Source: Ptiloglossa arizonensis
Lineage: Eukaryota; Arthropoda; Insecta; Hymenoptera; Colletidae
DNA: 64,000 nt
Direction of reading: 5' to 3'
Assembly (NCBI RefSeq): GCF_051014685.1
Contig: NW_027478762.1
Coordinates: forward strand, 372,001-436,000
Numbering within the stretch: the first letter of the stretch is position 1; each line of letters begins with the position of its first letter. A program made the position numbers and the translations under genes. Below, piece by piece: positions 1 through 11,330 of the stretch. The notes beneath the pieces are model-generated. The model was not told where the DNA came from. It saw nothing but the letters and a program-made list of their open reading frames with translations, and did no database searches.

Positions 1-2
1 TG

Positions 3-18
3 CGGATTGGTCAATCCG
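3..18 (+). other. Satellite A dyad (16-bp inverted repeat)
   Basis: CGGATTG-GT-CAATCCG is a perfect 7-bp inverted repeat with a 2-bp centre, present in most A monomers (first example shown). Subtypes with GGTCTATCC, GGTCAATCCTTTCG or GCGTATTGG break one or two pairs. In B this position reads CGAGTTCGTCAATCCG and the dyad is lost. Confidence 0.85.
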
Positions 19-175
19 TTCGCGAGATATGGCAGTTTGGAGTTAAGAAACGCTTGAGAAACTCAAAATTTTCGCAGTTCTGGTGCTCGACAAGCATAAC
101 TAGAACGGCCCAGGGGAAAAGTACGCACACCGTTGTAATCGGGCGAGTTTCAACTTTCAGATGCAACAGAAATTT

Positions 176-350
176 TGCGGATTGGTCAATCCGCTCGCGA
201 GATATGGCAGTTTGGAGGTAAGAAACGCTTGAGAAACTCAAAATTTTCGCAGTTCTGATGCTCGACAAGCATAACTAGAACGGCCCAGGGGAAAAGTACG
301 CATACCGTTGTAATCGGGCGAGATTCTACTTTCAGATGCAACAGAAATTT
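176..350 (+). repeat. Representative satellite A monomer
   Basis: One full 175-bp unit, from one TGCGGATTGG anchor to the next. It shows the GGTAAG word at 217-222, the AAAATTTT word near 240 and a CCGTTGTAATCGGGCGAG block near 306-323. Composition of the A consensus, hand counted, is about 77 G+C of 175, with G exceeding C (about 45 to 32) on this strand. It contains about 13 CpG dinucleotides, above random expectation. The register is arbitrary because a tandem repeat has no natural start. Confidence 0.9.
218..335 (+). other. Intron-like interval within satellite A monomer
   Basis: GGAG|GTAAGA at 218 resembles a 5' splice site. GAGATTCTACTTTCAG|ATG ending at 335 resembles a 3' splice site with a pyrimidine tract, and GTAATC about 25 bp upstream could serve as a branch point. 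The interval is 118 bp, which leaves 57 bp per 175-bp unit. GTAAG is present in nearly all A units; B has GTTAAGG there instead. No transcription is known, so this is a sequence resemblance only. Confidence 0.3.
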
Positions 351-1702
351 TGCGGATTGGTCAATCCGTTCGCGAGATATGGCAGGTTGGAGGTAAGAAA
401 CGCTAGAGAAACTCAAAATTTTCGCAGTTCTGATGCTCGAAACGAATAACTAGAACGGCCTAGGGGAAAAGTACGCATACCGTTGTAATCGGGCGAGTTT
501 CTACTTTCAGATGCATCAGAAATTTTGCGGATTGGTCAATCAGGTTCGCGAGATGTGGCAGTTTATAGGTAAGAAACGCTTGAGAAATTCAAAATTTTCG
601 CAGTTCTGATGTTCGAAACGAATAACTAGAATGGCCTAGGGGAAAAGTACGCATATCGTTGTAATCGGGCGAGTTTCTACTTTTAAATGCATCAGAAATT
701 TTGCGGATTGGTCAATCCGTTCGCGAGATATGGCAGTTAGGACGTAAGAAACGCTTGAGAAACTCAAAATTTTCGCAGTTCTGATGCACGAAACGAATAA
801 CTAGAACAGCCTAGGGGAAAAGTACGCATACCGATGTAATCGGGCGAGTTTCTACTTCCAGATGCAACGAAATTTTGCGGATTGGTCAATCCGTTCGCGA
901 GATGTGGCAGTTTGGAGGTAAGACACGCTTGAGAAACTCAAAATTTTCGCAGTTCTGATGCTCGACAAGCATAACTAGAACGGCCTAGGGGAAAAGTACA
1001 CATACCGTTGTAATCGGGCGAGTTTCTACTTTCAGATGCAACAAAAATTATGCGGATCGGTCAATCCTTTCGCGAGATATGGCAGTTTGGAGGTAAGACA
1101 CGCTTGAGAAACTCAAAATTTTCGCAGTTCTGATGCTCGACAAGCATAACTAGAACGGCCTAGGGGAAAAGTACGCATACCGTTGTAATCGGGTGAGTTT
1201 CTACTTTCAGATGCAACAGAAATTTTGCGGATTGGTCAATCCGTTCGCGAGATATGGCAGGTTGGAGGTAAGAAACGCTAGAGAAACTCAAAATTTTCGC
1301 AGTTCTGATGCTCGAAACGAATAACTAGAACGGCCTAGGGGAAAAGTACACATACCGTTGTAATCGGGCGAGTTTCTACTTTCAGATGCAATAGAAATTT
1401 TGCAGATTGGTCAATCCTTTCGCGAGATATGGCAGTTTGGAGGTAAGAAACGCTAGAACAACTCAAAATTTACGCAGTTCTCATGCTCGAAACGAATAAC
1501 TAGTACGGCCTAGGGGAAAAGTACGCATACCGTTGTAATCGGGCGAGTTTCTACTTTCAGATGCAACAGAAATTTTGCGGATTGGTCAATCCGTTCGCGA
1601 GATATGGCAGTTTGGAGGTAAGAAACGCTTGAGAAATTCAAAATTTTCGCAGTTCTGATGCTCGAAACGAATAACTAGAATGGCCTAGGGGAAAAGTACG
1701 CA

Positions 1703-1719
1703 TATCGTTGTAATCGGGC
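1703..1719 (+). other. CENP-B-box-like motif, 8/9 core variant in satellite A
   Basis: TATCGTTGTAATCGGGC keeps C4, G5, A10 and CGGG of the CENP-B core and restores one T (ATCG for TTCG), leaving one core mismatch. The same variant occurs near 654, and in B near 43,710 and 44,596 (GTATCGTTGTAATCGGGC). The usual A form is N-ACCG-TTGT-A-AT-CGGG-C, for example at 128-144, with two core mismatches. Confidence 0.45.
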
Positions 1720-2926
1720 GAGTTTCTACTTTTAAATGCATCAGAAATTTTGCGAATTGGTGAATCCGTTCGCGAGATATGGCAGTTAGGACGTAAGAAA
1801 CGCTTGAGAAACTCAAAATTTTCGCAGTTCTGATGCACGAAACGAATAACTAGAACAGCCTAGGGGAAAAGTACGCATACCGATGTAATCGGGCGAGTTT
1901 CTACTTTCAGATGCAACGAAATTTTGCGGATTGGTCAATCCGTTCGCGAGATGTGGCAGTTTGTAGGTAAGAAACGCTTGAGAAACTCAAAATTTTCGCA
2001 GTTCTGATGCTCGAAACGAACAACTAGAACGGCCTAGGGGAAAAGTACGCATACCGTTGTAATCGCGCGAGTTTCTACTTTCAGATGCAACAGAAATTTT
2101 GCGGATTTGTCAATCCGTTCGCGAGATATGGCAGTTTGGAGGTAAGAAACGCTTGAGAAACTCAAAATTTTCGCAGTTCTGATGCTCGACAAGCATAACT
2201 AGAACGGCCCAGGGGAAAAGTACGCATACCGTTGTAATCGGACGAGTTTCTACTTTCAGATGCAACAGAAATTTTGTGGATTGGTCAATCCGTTCGCGAG
2301 ATATGGCAGTTTGGAGTTAAGAAACGCTTGAGAAACTCAAAATTTTCGCAGTTCTGATGCTCGACAAGCATAACTAGAACGGCCCAGGGGAAAAGTACGC
2401 ACACGGTTGTAATCGGGCGAGTTTCTACTTTCAGATGCAACAAAAATTATGCGGATCGGTCAATCCTTTCGCGAGATATGGCAGTTTGGAGGTAAGACAC
2501 GCTTGAGAAACTCAAAATTTTCGCAGTTCTGATGCTCGACAAGCATAACTAGAACGGCCTAGGGGAAAAGTACGCATACCGTTGTAATCGGGCGAGTTTC
2601 TACTTTCAGATGCAACAGAAATTTTGCGGATTGGTCTATCCGTTCGCGAGATATGGCAGTTTGGAGGTAAGAAACGCTTGAGAAACTCATAATTTTCGCA
2701 GTTCTGATGCTCGAAATGAATAACTAGAACAGCCTAGGGGAAAAGTACGCATACCGTTGTAATCGGGCGAGTTTCTACTTTCAGATGCAACAGAAATTTT
2801 GCGGATTGGTCTATCCGTTCGCGAGATATGGCAGTTTGGAGGTAAGAAACGCTTGAGAAACTCATAATTTTCGCAGTTCTGATGCTCGAAACGAATAACT
2901 AGAACGGCCTACGGGAAAAGTACGCA

Positions 2927-2943
2927 TACCGTTGTAAACGGGA
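2927..2943 (+). other. CENP-B-box-like motif, best 17-bp match in satellite A
   Basis: TACCGTTGTAAACGGGA matches the human CENP-B box YTTCGTTGGAARCGGGA at 13 of 17 positions, and the nine-base core NTTCGNNNNANNCGGGN at seven of nine (A and C replace the two T). It belongs to the TAAACGGG(A/G)G subtype, which recurs near 3,970, 7,820, 8,180, 8,700, 8,875, 10,100, 10,450, 11,150, 11,325, 12,200 and 13,250. The resemblance is seen; binding is not shown. Confidence 0.5.
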
Positions 2944-4726
2944 GAGTTTCTGCTTTCAGATGCAACAGAAATTTTGCGGATTGGTCAATCCGTTCGCGAG
3001 ATATGGCAGTTTGGAGGTAAGAAACACTTGAGAAACTCAAAATTTTCGCAGTTCTGATGCTCGACAAGCATAACTAGAACGGCCTAGGGGAAAAGTACGC
3101 CTACCGTTGTAATCGAGCGAGTGTCTACTTTCAGATGCATCAGAAATTTTGCGGATTGGTCAATCCGTTCGCGAGATATGGCAGATTGGAAGTAAGAAAC
3201 GCTTGAGAAACTCAAAATTTTCGCAGTTCTGATGCTCGAAACGAACAACTAGAACGGCCTAGGGGAAAAGTACGCATACCGTTGTAATCGGGCGAGTTTC
3301 TACATTCAGAAGCAACAGAAATTTTGCGGATTTGTCAATCCGTTCGCCAGATATGGCAGTTTAGAGGTAAGAAACGCTTGAGAAGCTCAAAATTTTCGCA
3401 GTTCTGATGCTCGACAAGCATAACTAGAACGGCCCAGGGGAAAAGTACGCATACCGTTGTAATCGGGCGAGTTTCTACTTTCAGATGCAACAAAAATTAT
3501 GCGGATTGGTCAATCCTTTCGCGAGATATGGCAGTTTGGAGGTAAGAAACGCTCGAGAAACTCAAAATTTTCGCAGTTGAGATGCTCGAAACGAATAACT
3601 ACAATGGCCTAGGGGAAAAGAACACATACCGTTGTAATTGGGCGAGTTTCTACTTTCAGATGCCACAGAAATTTTGCGGATTGGTCTCTCCGTTCGCGAG
3701 ATGTGGCAGTTTGTAGGTAAGAAACGCTTGAGAAACTCAAAATTTTCGCAGTTCTGATGCTCGAAACGAATAACCAGAACAGCCTAGGGGAAAAGTACGC
3801 ATACCGTTGTAATCGGGCGAGTTTCTACTTTCAGATGCAACAGAAATTTTGCGGATTGGTCTATCCTTTCGCGAGATATGGCAGTTTGAAGGTAAGAAAC
3901 GCTTGAGAAACTCATAATTTTAGCAGTTCTGATGCTCGAAACGAATAACTAGAACGGCCTACGGGAAAAGTACGCATACCGTTGTAAACGGGAGAGTTTC
4001 TGCTTTCAGATGCAACAGAAATTTTGCGGATTGGTCAATCCGTTCGCGAGATATGGCAGTTTGGATGTAAGAAACGCTTGAGAAACTCAAAATTTTCGCA
4101 GTTCTGATGCTCGAAACGAATAACTAGAACGGCCTAGGGGAAAAGTACGCATACCGTTGTAATCGGGCGAGTTTCTACTTTCAGATGCATCAGAAATTTT
4201 GCGGATTGGTCAATCAGGTTCGCGAGATGTGGCAGTTTATAGGTAAGAAACGCTTGAGAAACTCAAAATTTTCGCAGTTCTGATGCTCTAAACGAATAAC
4301 TAGAACGGCCTAGGGGAAAACTACGCATACCGTTGTAATCGGGCGAGTTTCTACTTTCAGATGCAACAAAATTTTGCGGATTGGTCAATCCGTTCGCGAG
4401 ATGTGGCAGTTTGTAGGTAAGAAACGCTTGAGAAACTCAAAATTTTCGCAGTTCTGATGCTCGAAACGAACAACTAGAACGGCCTAGGGGAAAAGTACGC
4501 ATACCGTTGTAATCGGGCGAGTTTCTACTTTCAGATGCAACAGAAATTTTGCGGATTTGTCAATCCGTTCGCGAGATATGGCAGTTTGGATGTAAGAAAC
4601 GCTCGAGAAACTCAAAATTTTCGCAGTTCAGATGCTCGAAACGAATAACTACAATGGCCTAGGGGAAAAGAACACATACCGTTGTAATTGGGCGAGTTTC
4701 TACTTTCAGATGCCACAGAAATTTTG

Positions 4727-6110
4727 CGGATTGGTCAATCCGTTCGATAGATATGGCAGTTTGGAGGTAAGAAAGGCTTGAGAAATTTAAAATTTTTTTA
4801 GTTCTGATGCTCGAAAAGAATAACTAGAACGGCCTAGTGGAAAAGTACGCACACGTTTGTAATCGGGCGAGTTTCTACTTTCAGATGCAACAAAAATTAT
4901 GCGGATCGGTCAATCCTTTCGCGAGATATGGCAGTTTGGAGGTAAGAAAGGCTTGAGAAATTTAAAATTTTTTTAGTTCTGATGCTCGAAAAGAATAACT
5001 AGAACGGCCTAGGGGAAAAGTACACATACCGTTGTAATCGGGCGAGTTTCTACTTTCAGATGCAACAAAATTTTGCGGATTGGTCAATCCGTTCGCGAGA
5101 TGTGGCAGTTTGGAGGTAAGAAGCGCTTGAGAAACTCAAAATTTTCGCAGTTCTGATGCTCGAAACGAATAACTAGTACGGCCTAGGGGAAAAGTACGTA
5201 TACCGTTGTAATCGGGCGAGTTTCTACTTTCAGATGCAACAGAAAGTTTGCGGATTGTTCAATCCGTTCGATAGATATGGCAGTTTGGAGGTAAGAAAGG
5301 CTTGAGAAATTTAAAATTTTTTTAGTTCTGATGCTCGAAAAGAATAACTAGAACGGCCTAGTGGAAAAGTACGCACACGTTTGTAATCGGGCGAGTTTCT
5401 ACTTTCAGATGCAACAAAAATTATGCGGATCGGTCAATCCTTTCGCGAGATATGGCAGTTTGGAGGTAAGAAAGGCTTGAGAAATTTAAAATTTTTTTAG
5501 TTCTGATGCTCGAAAAGAATAACTAGAACGGCCTAGGGGAAAAGTACACATACCGTTGTAATCGGGCGAGTTTCTACTTTCAGATGCAACAAAATTTTGC
5601 GGATTGGTCAATCCGTTCGCGAGATGTGGCAGTTTGGAGGTAAGAAGCGCTTGAGAAACTCAAAATTTTCGCAGTTCTGATGCTCGAAACGAATAACTAG
5701 TACGGCCTAGGGGAAAAGTACGTATACCGTTGTAATCGGGCGAGTTTCTACTTTCAGATGCAACAGAAAGTTTGCGGATTGTTCAATCCGTTCGATAGAT
5801 ATGGCAGTTTGGAGGTAAGAAAGGCTTGAGAAATTTAAAATTTTTTTAGTTCTGATGCTCGAAAAGAATAACTAGAACGGCCTAGTGGAAAAGTACGCAC
5901 ACGTTTGTAATCGGGCGAGTTTCTACTTTCAGATGCAACAAAAATTATGCGGATCGGTCAATCCTTTCGCGAGATATGGCAGTTTGGAGGTAAGAAAGGC
6001 TTGAGAAATTTAAAATTTTTTTAGTTCTGATGCTCGAAAAGAATAACTAGAACGGCCTAGGGGAAAAGTACACATACCGTTGTAATCGGGCGAGTTTCTA
6101 CTTTCAGATG
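4727..6110 (+). repeat. A block, 524-bp trimer HOR, about 2.6 copies
   Basis: Copies begin at 4,727, 5,251 and 5,775, exactly 524 bp apart. Markers repeated in register are GTTCGATAGATATGG, GAAAGGCTTGAGAAATTTAA with a run of seven T, CCTAGTGGAAAAG, ACACGTTTGTAATC and, in the next unit, AATTATGCGGATCGG. Copies two and three share GCGGATTGTTCAATCC and look almost identical. The third copy is interrupted after about 335 bp. Confidence 0.88.
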
Positions 6111-6639
6111 CAACAGAAATTTTGCGGATTGGTCAATCCTTTCGCGAGATATGGCAGTTTGGAGGTAAGAAACGCTAGAACAACTCAAAATTTACGCAGT
6201 TCTCATGCTCGAAACGAATAAATAGAACGGCCTAGGGGAAAGTACGCATACCATTGTAATCGGGCGAGTTTCTACTTTCAGATGCAACAGAAAGTTTGCG
6301 GATTGGTCAATCCGTTCGATAGATATGGCAGTTTGGAGGTAAGAAACGCTAGAGAAACTCAAAATTTTCGCAGTTCTGATGCTCGAAACGAACAACTAGA
6401 ACGGCCTAGGGGAAAAGTACGCATACCGTTGTAATCGGGCGAGCTTCTACTTTCAGATGCAACAGAAATTTTGCGGATTTGTCAATCCGTTCGCCAGATA
6501 TGGCAGTTTAGAGGTAAGAAACGCTTGAGAAACTCAAAATTTTCGCAGTTCTGATGCTCGACAAGCATAACTAGAACGGCCCAGGGGAAAAGTACGCATA
6601 CCGTTGTAATCGGACGAGTTTCTACTTTCAGATGCAACA
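6111..6639 (+). repeat. A block, transitional monomers
   Basis: Three A monomers joining the trimer HOR to the 13-mer HOR. They include subtypes found elsewhere: CTAGAACAACTCAAAATTTACGC and TTGTCAATCCGTTCGCCAG. One unit has GAATAAATAG in place of GAATAACTAG near 6,217; this gives an AATAAA hexamer, but I see no reason to treat it as a polyadenylation signal. Confidence 0.75.
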
Positions 6640-8545
6640 GAAATTTTGCGGATTGGTGCATCCGTTCGCGAGATATGGCAGTTTGGAGGTAAGAAACGCT
6701 AGAGGTACTCAAAATTTTCGCAGTTCTGATGCTCGAAACGAATAACTAGAACGGCCTAGGGGAAAAGTACACATACCGTTGTAATCGGGCGAGTTTCTAC
6801 TTTCAGATGCAACAGAAATTTTGCGGATTGGTCAATCCTTTCGCGAGATATGGCAGTTTGGAGGTAAGAAACGCTAGAACAACTCAAAATTTACGCAGTT
6901 CTCATGCTCGAAACGAATAACTAGAACGGCCTAGGGGAAAGTACGCATACCATTGTAATCGGGCGAGTTTCTACTTTCAGATGCAACAGAAAGTTTGCGG
7001 ATTGGTCAATCCGTTCGATAGATATGGCAGTTTGGAGGTAAGAAAGGCTTGAGAAATTTAAAATTTTTTTAGTTCTGATGCTCGAAAAGAATAACTAGAA
7101 CGGCCTAGTGGAAAAGTACGCACACGTTTGTAATCGGGAGAGTTTCTACTTTCAGATGCAACAAAAATTATGCGGATCGGTCAATCCTTTCGCGAGATAT
7201 GGCAGTTTGGAGGTAAGACACGCTTGAGAAACTCAAAATTTTCGCAGTTCTGATGCTCGACAAGCATATCTAGAACGGCCTAGGGGAAAAGTACACATAC
7301 CGTTGTAATCGGGCGAGTTTCTACTTTCAGATGCAACAAAAATTATGCGGATTGGTCAATCCTTTCGCGAGATATGGCAGTTTGGAGGTAAGAAACGCTC
7401 GAGAAACTCAAAATTTTCGCAGTTGAGATGCTCGAAACGAATAACTACAATGGCCTAGGGGAAAAGAACACATACCGTTGTAATTGGGCGTGTTTCTACT
7501 TTCAGATGACACAGAAATTTTGCGGATTGGTCAATCCGTTCGCGAGATGTGGCAGTTTGTAGGTAAGAAACGCTTGAGAAACTCAAAATTTTCGCAGTTC
7601 TGATGCTCGAAACGAATAACTAGAACAGCCTAGAGGAAAAGTACGCATACCGTTGTAATCGGGCGAGTTTCTACTTTCAGATGCAACAGAAATTTTGCGG
7701 ATTGGTCTATCCGTTCGCGAGATATGGCAGTTTGGAGGTAAGAAACGCTTGAGAAACTCATAATTTTCGCAGTTCTGATGCTCGAAACGAATAACTAGAA
7801 CGGCCTACGGGAAAAGTACGCATACCGTTGTAAACGGGAGAGTTTCTGCTTTCAGATGCAACAGAAATTTTGCGGATTGGTCAATCCGTTCGCGAGATAT
7901 GGCAGTTTGGAGGTAAGAAACACTTGAGAAACTCAAAATTTTCGCAGTTCTGATGCTCGACAAGCATAACTAGAACGGCCTAGGGGAAAAGTGAACATAC
8001 CGTTGTAATCGGGCGAGTTTCTACTTTCAGATGCAACAAAAATTATGCGGATTGGTCAATCCTTTCGCGAGATATGGCAGTTTGGAGGTAAGAAACGCTC
8101 GAGAAACTCAAAATTTTCGCAGTTGAGATGCTCGAAACGAATAACTACAATGGCCTAGGGGAAAAGAACACATACCGTTGTAAACGGGAGAGTTTCTACT
8201 TTCAGATGCAACAGAAATTTTGCGGATTGGTCAATCCGTTCGCGAGATATGGCAGTTTGGAAGTAAGAAACGCTTGAGAAAATCAAAATTTTCGCAGTTC
8301 TGATGCTCGAAACGAATAACTAGAACGGCCTAGGGGAAAAGTACGCCTACCGTTGTAATCGAGCGAGTGTCTACTTTCAGATGCATCAGAAATTTTGCGG
8401 ATTGGTCAATCCGTTCGCGAGATATGGCAGATTGGAAGTAAGAAACGCTTGAGAAACTCAAAATTTTCGCAGTTCTGATGCTCGACACGCATAACTAGAA
8501 CGGCCTAGGGGAAAAGTACACATACCGTTGTAATCGGGCGAGTTT
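6640..8545 (+). repeat. A block, 13-mer HOR, copy 1
   Basis: About 1.9 kb matching 8,914-10,819 at a constant offset of 2,274 bp (13 units). Register markers include GGGGAAAGTACGC (one A missing) at 6,935-6,946, AATTATGCGGATCGG near 7,167, AAGCATATCTAGAAC near 7,262, CAGATGACACAG near 7,503, GGGGAAAAGTGAACATACC near 7,983 and TACGCCTACCGTTG near 8,342. Differences between the copies are scattered single bases. The left end is approximate. Confidence 0.87.
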
Positions 8546-8913
8546 CTACTTTCAGATGCAACAGAAATTTTGCGGATTGGTCTATCGGTTCGCGAGATAT
8601 GGCAGTTTGGAGGTAAGAAACGCTTGAGAAACTCATAATTTTCGCAGTTCTGATGCTCGAAACGAATAACTAGAACGGCCTACGGGAAAAGTACGCATAC
8701 CGTTGTAAACGAGAGAGTTTCTGCTTTCAGATGCAACAGAAATTTTGCGGATTGGTCTATCCGTTCGCGAGATATGGCAGTTTGGAGGTAAGAAACGCTT
8801 GAGAAACTCATAATTTTCGCAGTTCTGATGCTCGAAACGAATAACTAGAACGGCCTACGGGAAAAGTACGCATACCGTTGTAAACGGGAGAGTTTCTGCT
8901 TTCAGATGCAACA
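8546..8913 (+). repeat. A block, pair of CTCATAATTTT monomers
   Basis: About two near-identical adjacent units carrying GGTCTATC, GAAACTCATAATTTTCGC, CCTACGGGAAAAG and TAAACGGGAGAG or TAAACGAGAGAG with TTTCTGCTTTCAG. They sit between the two copies of the 13-mer HOR. The same subtype recurs near 2,640, 3,850, 7,700, 9,970, 11,030-11,330 and 12,090-13,260, so it is a well-amplified A subfamily. Confidence 0.8.
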
Positions 8914-10819
8914 GAAATTTTGCGGATTGGTCAATCCGTTCGCGAGATATGGCAGTTTGGAGGTAAGAAACGCTAGAGAAACTCAAAATTTTCGCAGTTC
9001 TGATGCTCGAAACGAATAACTAGAACGGCCTAGGGGAAAAGTACACATACCGTTGTAATCGGGCGAGTTTCTACTTTCAGATGCAACAGAAATTTTGCGG
9101 ATTGGTCAATCCTTTCGCGAGATATGGCAGTTTGGAGGTAAGAAACGCTAGAACAACTCAAAATTTACGCAGTTCTCATGCTCGAAACGAATAACTAGAA
9201 CGGCCTAGGGGAAAGTACGCATACCATTGTAATCGGGCGAGTTTCTACTTTCAGATGCAACAGAAAGTTTGCGGATTGGTCAATCCGTTCGATAGATATG
9301 GCAGTTTGGAGGTAAGAAAGGCTTGAGAAATTTAAAATTTTTTTAGTTCTGATGCTCGAAAAGAATAACTAGAACGGCCTAGTGGAAAAGTACGCACACG
9401 TTTGTAATCGGGCGAGTTTCTACTTTCAGATGCAACAAAAATTATGCGGATCGGTCAATCCTTTCGCGAGATATGGCAGTTTGGAGGTAAGACACGCTTG
9501 AGAAACTCAAAATTTTCGCAGTTCTGATGCTCGACAAGCATATCTAGAACGGCCTAGGGGAAAAGTACACATACCGTTGTAATCGGGCGAGTTTCTACTT
9601 TCAGATGCAACAAAAATTATGCGGATTGGTCAATCCTTTCGCGAGATATGGCAGTTTGGAGGTAAGAAACGCTCGAGAAACTCAAAATTTTCGCAGTTGA
9701 GATGCTCGAAACGAATAACTACAATGGCCTAGGGGAAAAGAACACATACCGTTGTAATTGGGCGTGTTTCTACTTTCAGATGACACAGAAATTTTGCGGA
9801 TTGGTCAATCCGTTCGCGAGATGTGGCAGTTTGTAGGTAAGAAACGCTTGAGAAACTCAAAATTTTCGCAGTTCTGATGCTCGAAACGAATAACTAGAAC
9901 AGCCTAGGGGAAAAGTACGCATACCGTTGTAATCGGGCGAGTTTCTACTTTCAGATGCAACAGAAATTTTGCGGATTGGTCTATCCGTTCGCGAGATATG
10001 GCAGTTTGGAGGTAAGAAACGCTTGAGAAACTCATAATTTTCGCAGTTCTGATGCTCGAAACGAATAACTAGAACGGCCTACGGGAAAAGTACGCATACC
10101 GTTGTAAACGGGAGAGTTTCTGCTTTCAGATGCAACAGAAATTTTGCGGATTGGTCAATCCGTTCGCGAGATATGGCAGTTTGGAGGTAAGAAACACTTG
10201 AGAAACTCAAAATTTTCGCAGTTCTGATGCTCGACAAGCATAACTAGAACGGCCTAGGGGAAAAGTGAACATACCGTTGTAATCGGGCGAGTTTCTACTT
10301 TCAGATGCAACAAAAATTATGCGGATTGGTCAATCCTTTCGCGAGATATGGCAGTTTGGAGGTAAGAAACGCTCGAGAAACTCAAAATTTTCGCAGTTGA
10401 GATGCTCGAAACGAATAACTACAATGGCCTAGGGGAAAAGAACACATACCGTTGTAAACGGGAGAGTTTCTACTTTCAGATGCAACAGAAATTTTGCGGA
10501 TTGGTCAATCCGTTCGCGAGATATGGCAGTTTGGAAGTAAGAAACGCTTGAGAAAATCAAAATTTTCGCAGTTCTGATGCTCGAAACGAATAACTAGAAC
10601 GGCCTAGGGGAAAAGTACGCCTACCGTTGTAATCGAGCGAGTGTCTACTTTCAGATGCATCAGAAATTTTGCGGATTGGTCAATCCGTTCGCGAGATATG
10701 GCAGATTGGAAGTAAGAAACGCTTGAGAAACTCAAAATTTTCGCAGTTCTGATGCTCGACACGCATAACTAGAACGGCCTAGGGGAAAAGTACACATACC
10801 GTTGTAATCGTGCGAGTTT
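8914..10819 (+). repeat. A block, 13-mer HOR, copy 2
   Basis: Second copy of the roughly 1.9-kb block at 6,640-8,545, offset 2,274 bp. All markers keep register: the short GGGGAAAGTACGC near 9,210, AAGCATATC at about 9,536, CAGATGACACAG near 9,777 and GTGAACATACC at 10,265. It diverges after about 10,810, where GTAATCGTGCGAG and AAAAATTATGCGG replace the copy 1 sequence. Confidence 0.87.
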
Positions 10820-11330
10820 CTACTTTCAGATGCAACAAAAATTATGCGGATTGGTCAATCCGTTCGCGAGATGTGGCAGTTTGTAGGTAAGAAACGCTTG
10901 AGAAACTCAAAATTTTCGCAGTTCTGATGCGCGAAACGAATAACTAGAACAGCCTAGGGGAAAAGTACGCATACCGTTGTAATCGGGCGAGTTTCTACTT
11001 TCAGATGCAACAGAAATTTTGCGGATTGGTCTATCCGTTCGCGAGATATGGCAGTTTGGAGGTAAGAAACGCTTGAGAAACTCATAATTTTCGCAGTTCT
11101 GATGCTCGAAACGAATAACTAGAACGGCCTACGGGAAAAGTACGCATACCGTTGTAAACGGGAGAGTTTCTGCTTTCAGATGCAACAGAAATTTTGCGGA
11201 TTGGTCTATCCGTTCGCGAGATATGGCAGTTTGGAGGTAAGAAACGCTTGAGAAACTCATAATTTTCGCAGTTCTGATGCTCGAAACGAATAACTAGAAC
11301 GGCCTACGGGAAAAGTACGCATACCGTTGT
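10820..11330 (+). repeat. A block, monomers between HORs
   Basis: About three A units linking the 13-mer and hexamer HORs. Two are the CTCATAATTTT/CCTACGGG/AAACGGG subtype. Nothing other than satellite sequence is present. Confidence 0.75.

Larger units (their letters stand above)
1..4726 (+). repeat. A block, mixed monomers with hexamer spacing
   Basis: About 27 A monomers with no clean local HOR but with dispersed copies. The variant ATATCGTTGTAATC plus TTTTAAATGCATCAG occurs near 631 and again near 1,680, 1,049 bp (six units) apart. The TACGGGAAAAG/TAAACGGGAGAG subtype near 2,910 recurs near 3,960, 1,050 bp later. The unusual CAATCAGGTTCG one-base insertion recurs at about 541 and 4,215, 21 units apart. 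No gene or other element is present. Confidence 0.85.

Noticed and set aside
1..350. The 175-bp unit as an ancient dimer of a shorter half-unit
   Set aside because: GAAACGCTTGAGAAACT and GAAACGAATAACTAGAAC resemble each other weakly, as do GCGAGATATGGCAG and GCGAGTTTCTACTTTCAG. The spacings are inconsistent and matches do not extend, so I see no internal duplication.
4727..6110. tRNA or Pol III B-box-like word (CCGTTCGATAGATATGG)
   Set aside because: Similarity to GGTTCGANTCC is limited to GTTCGA. There is no A box, cloverleaf or terminator at a proper distance.
6205..6235. AATAAA hexamer as a polyadenylation signal
   Set aside because: It is a single-base variant of the GAATAACTAG word in one monomer, with no transcript context.
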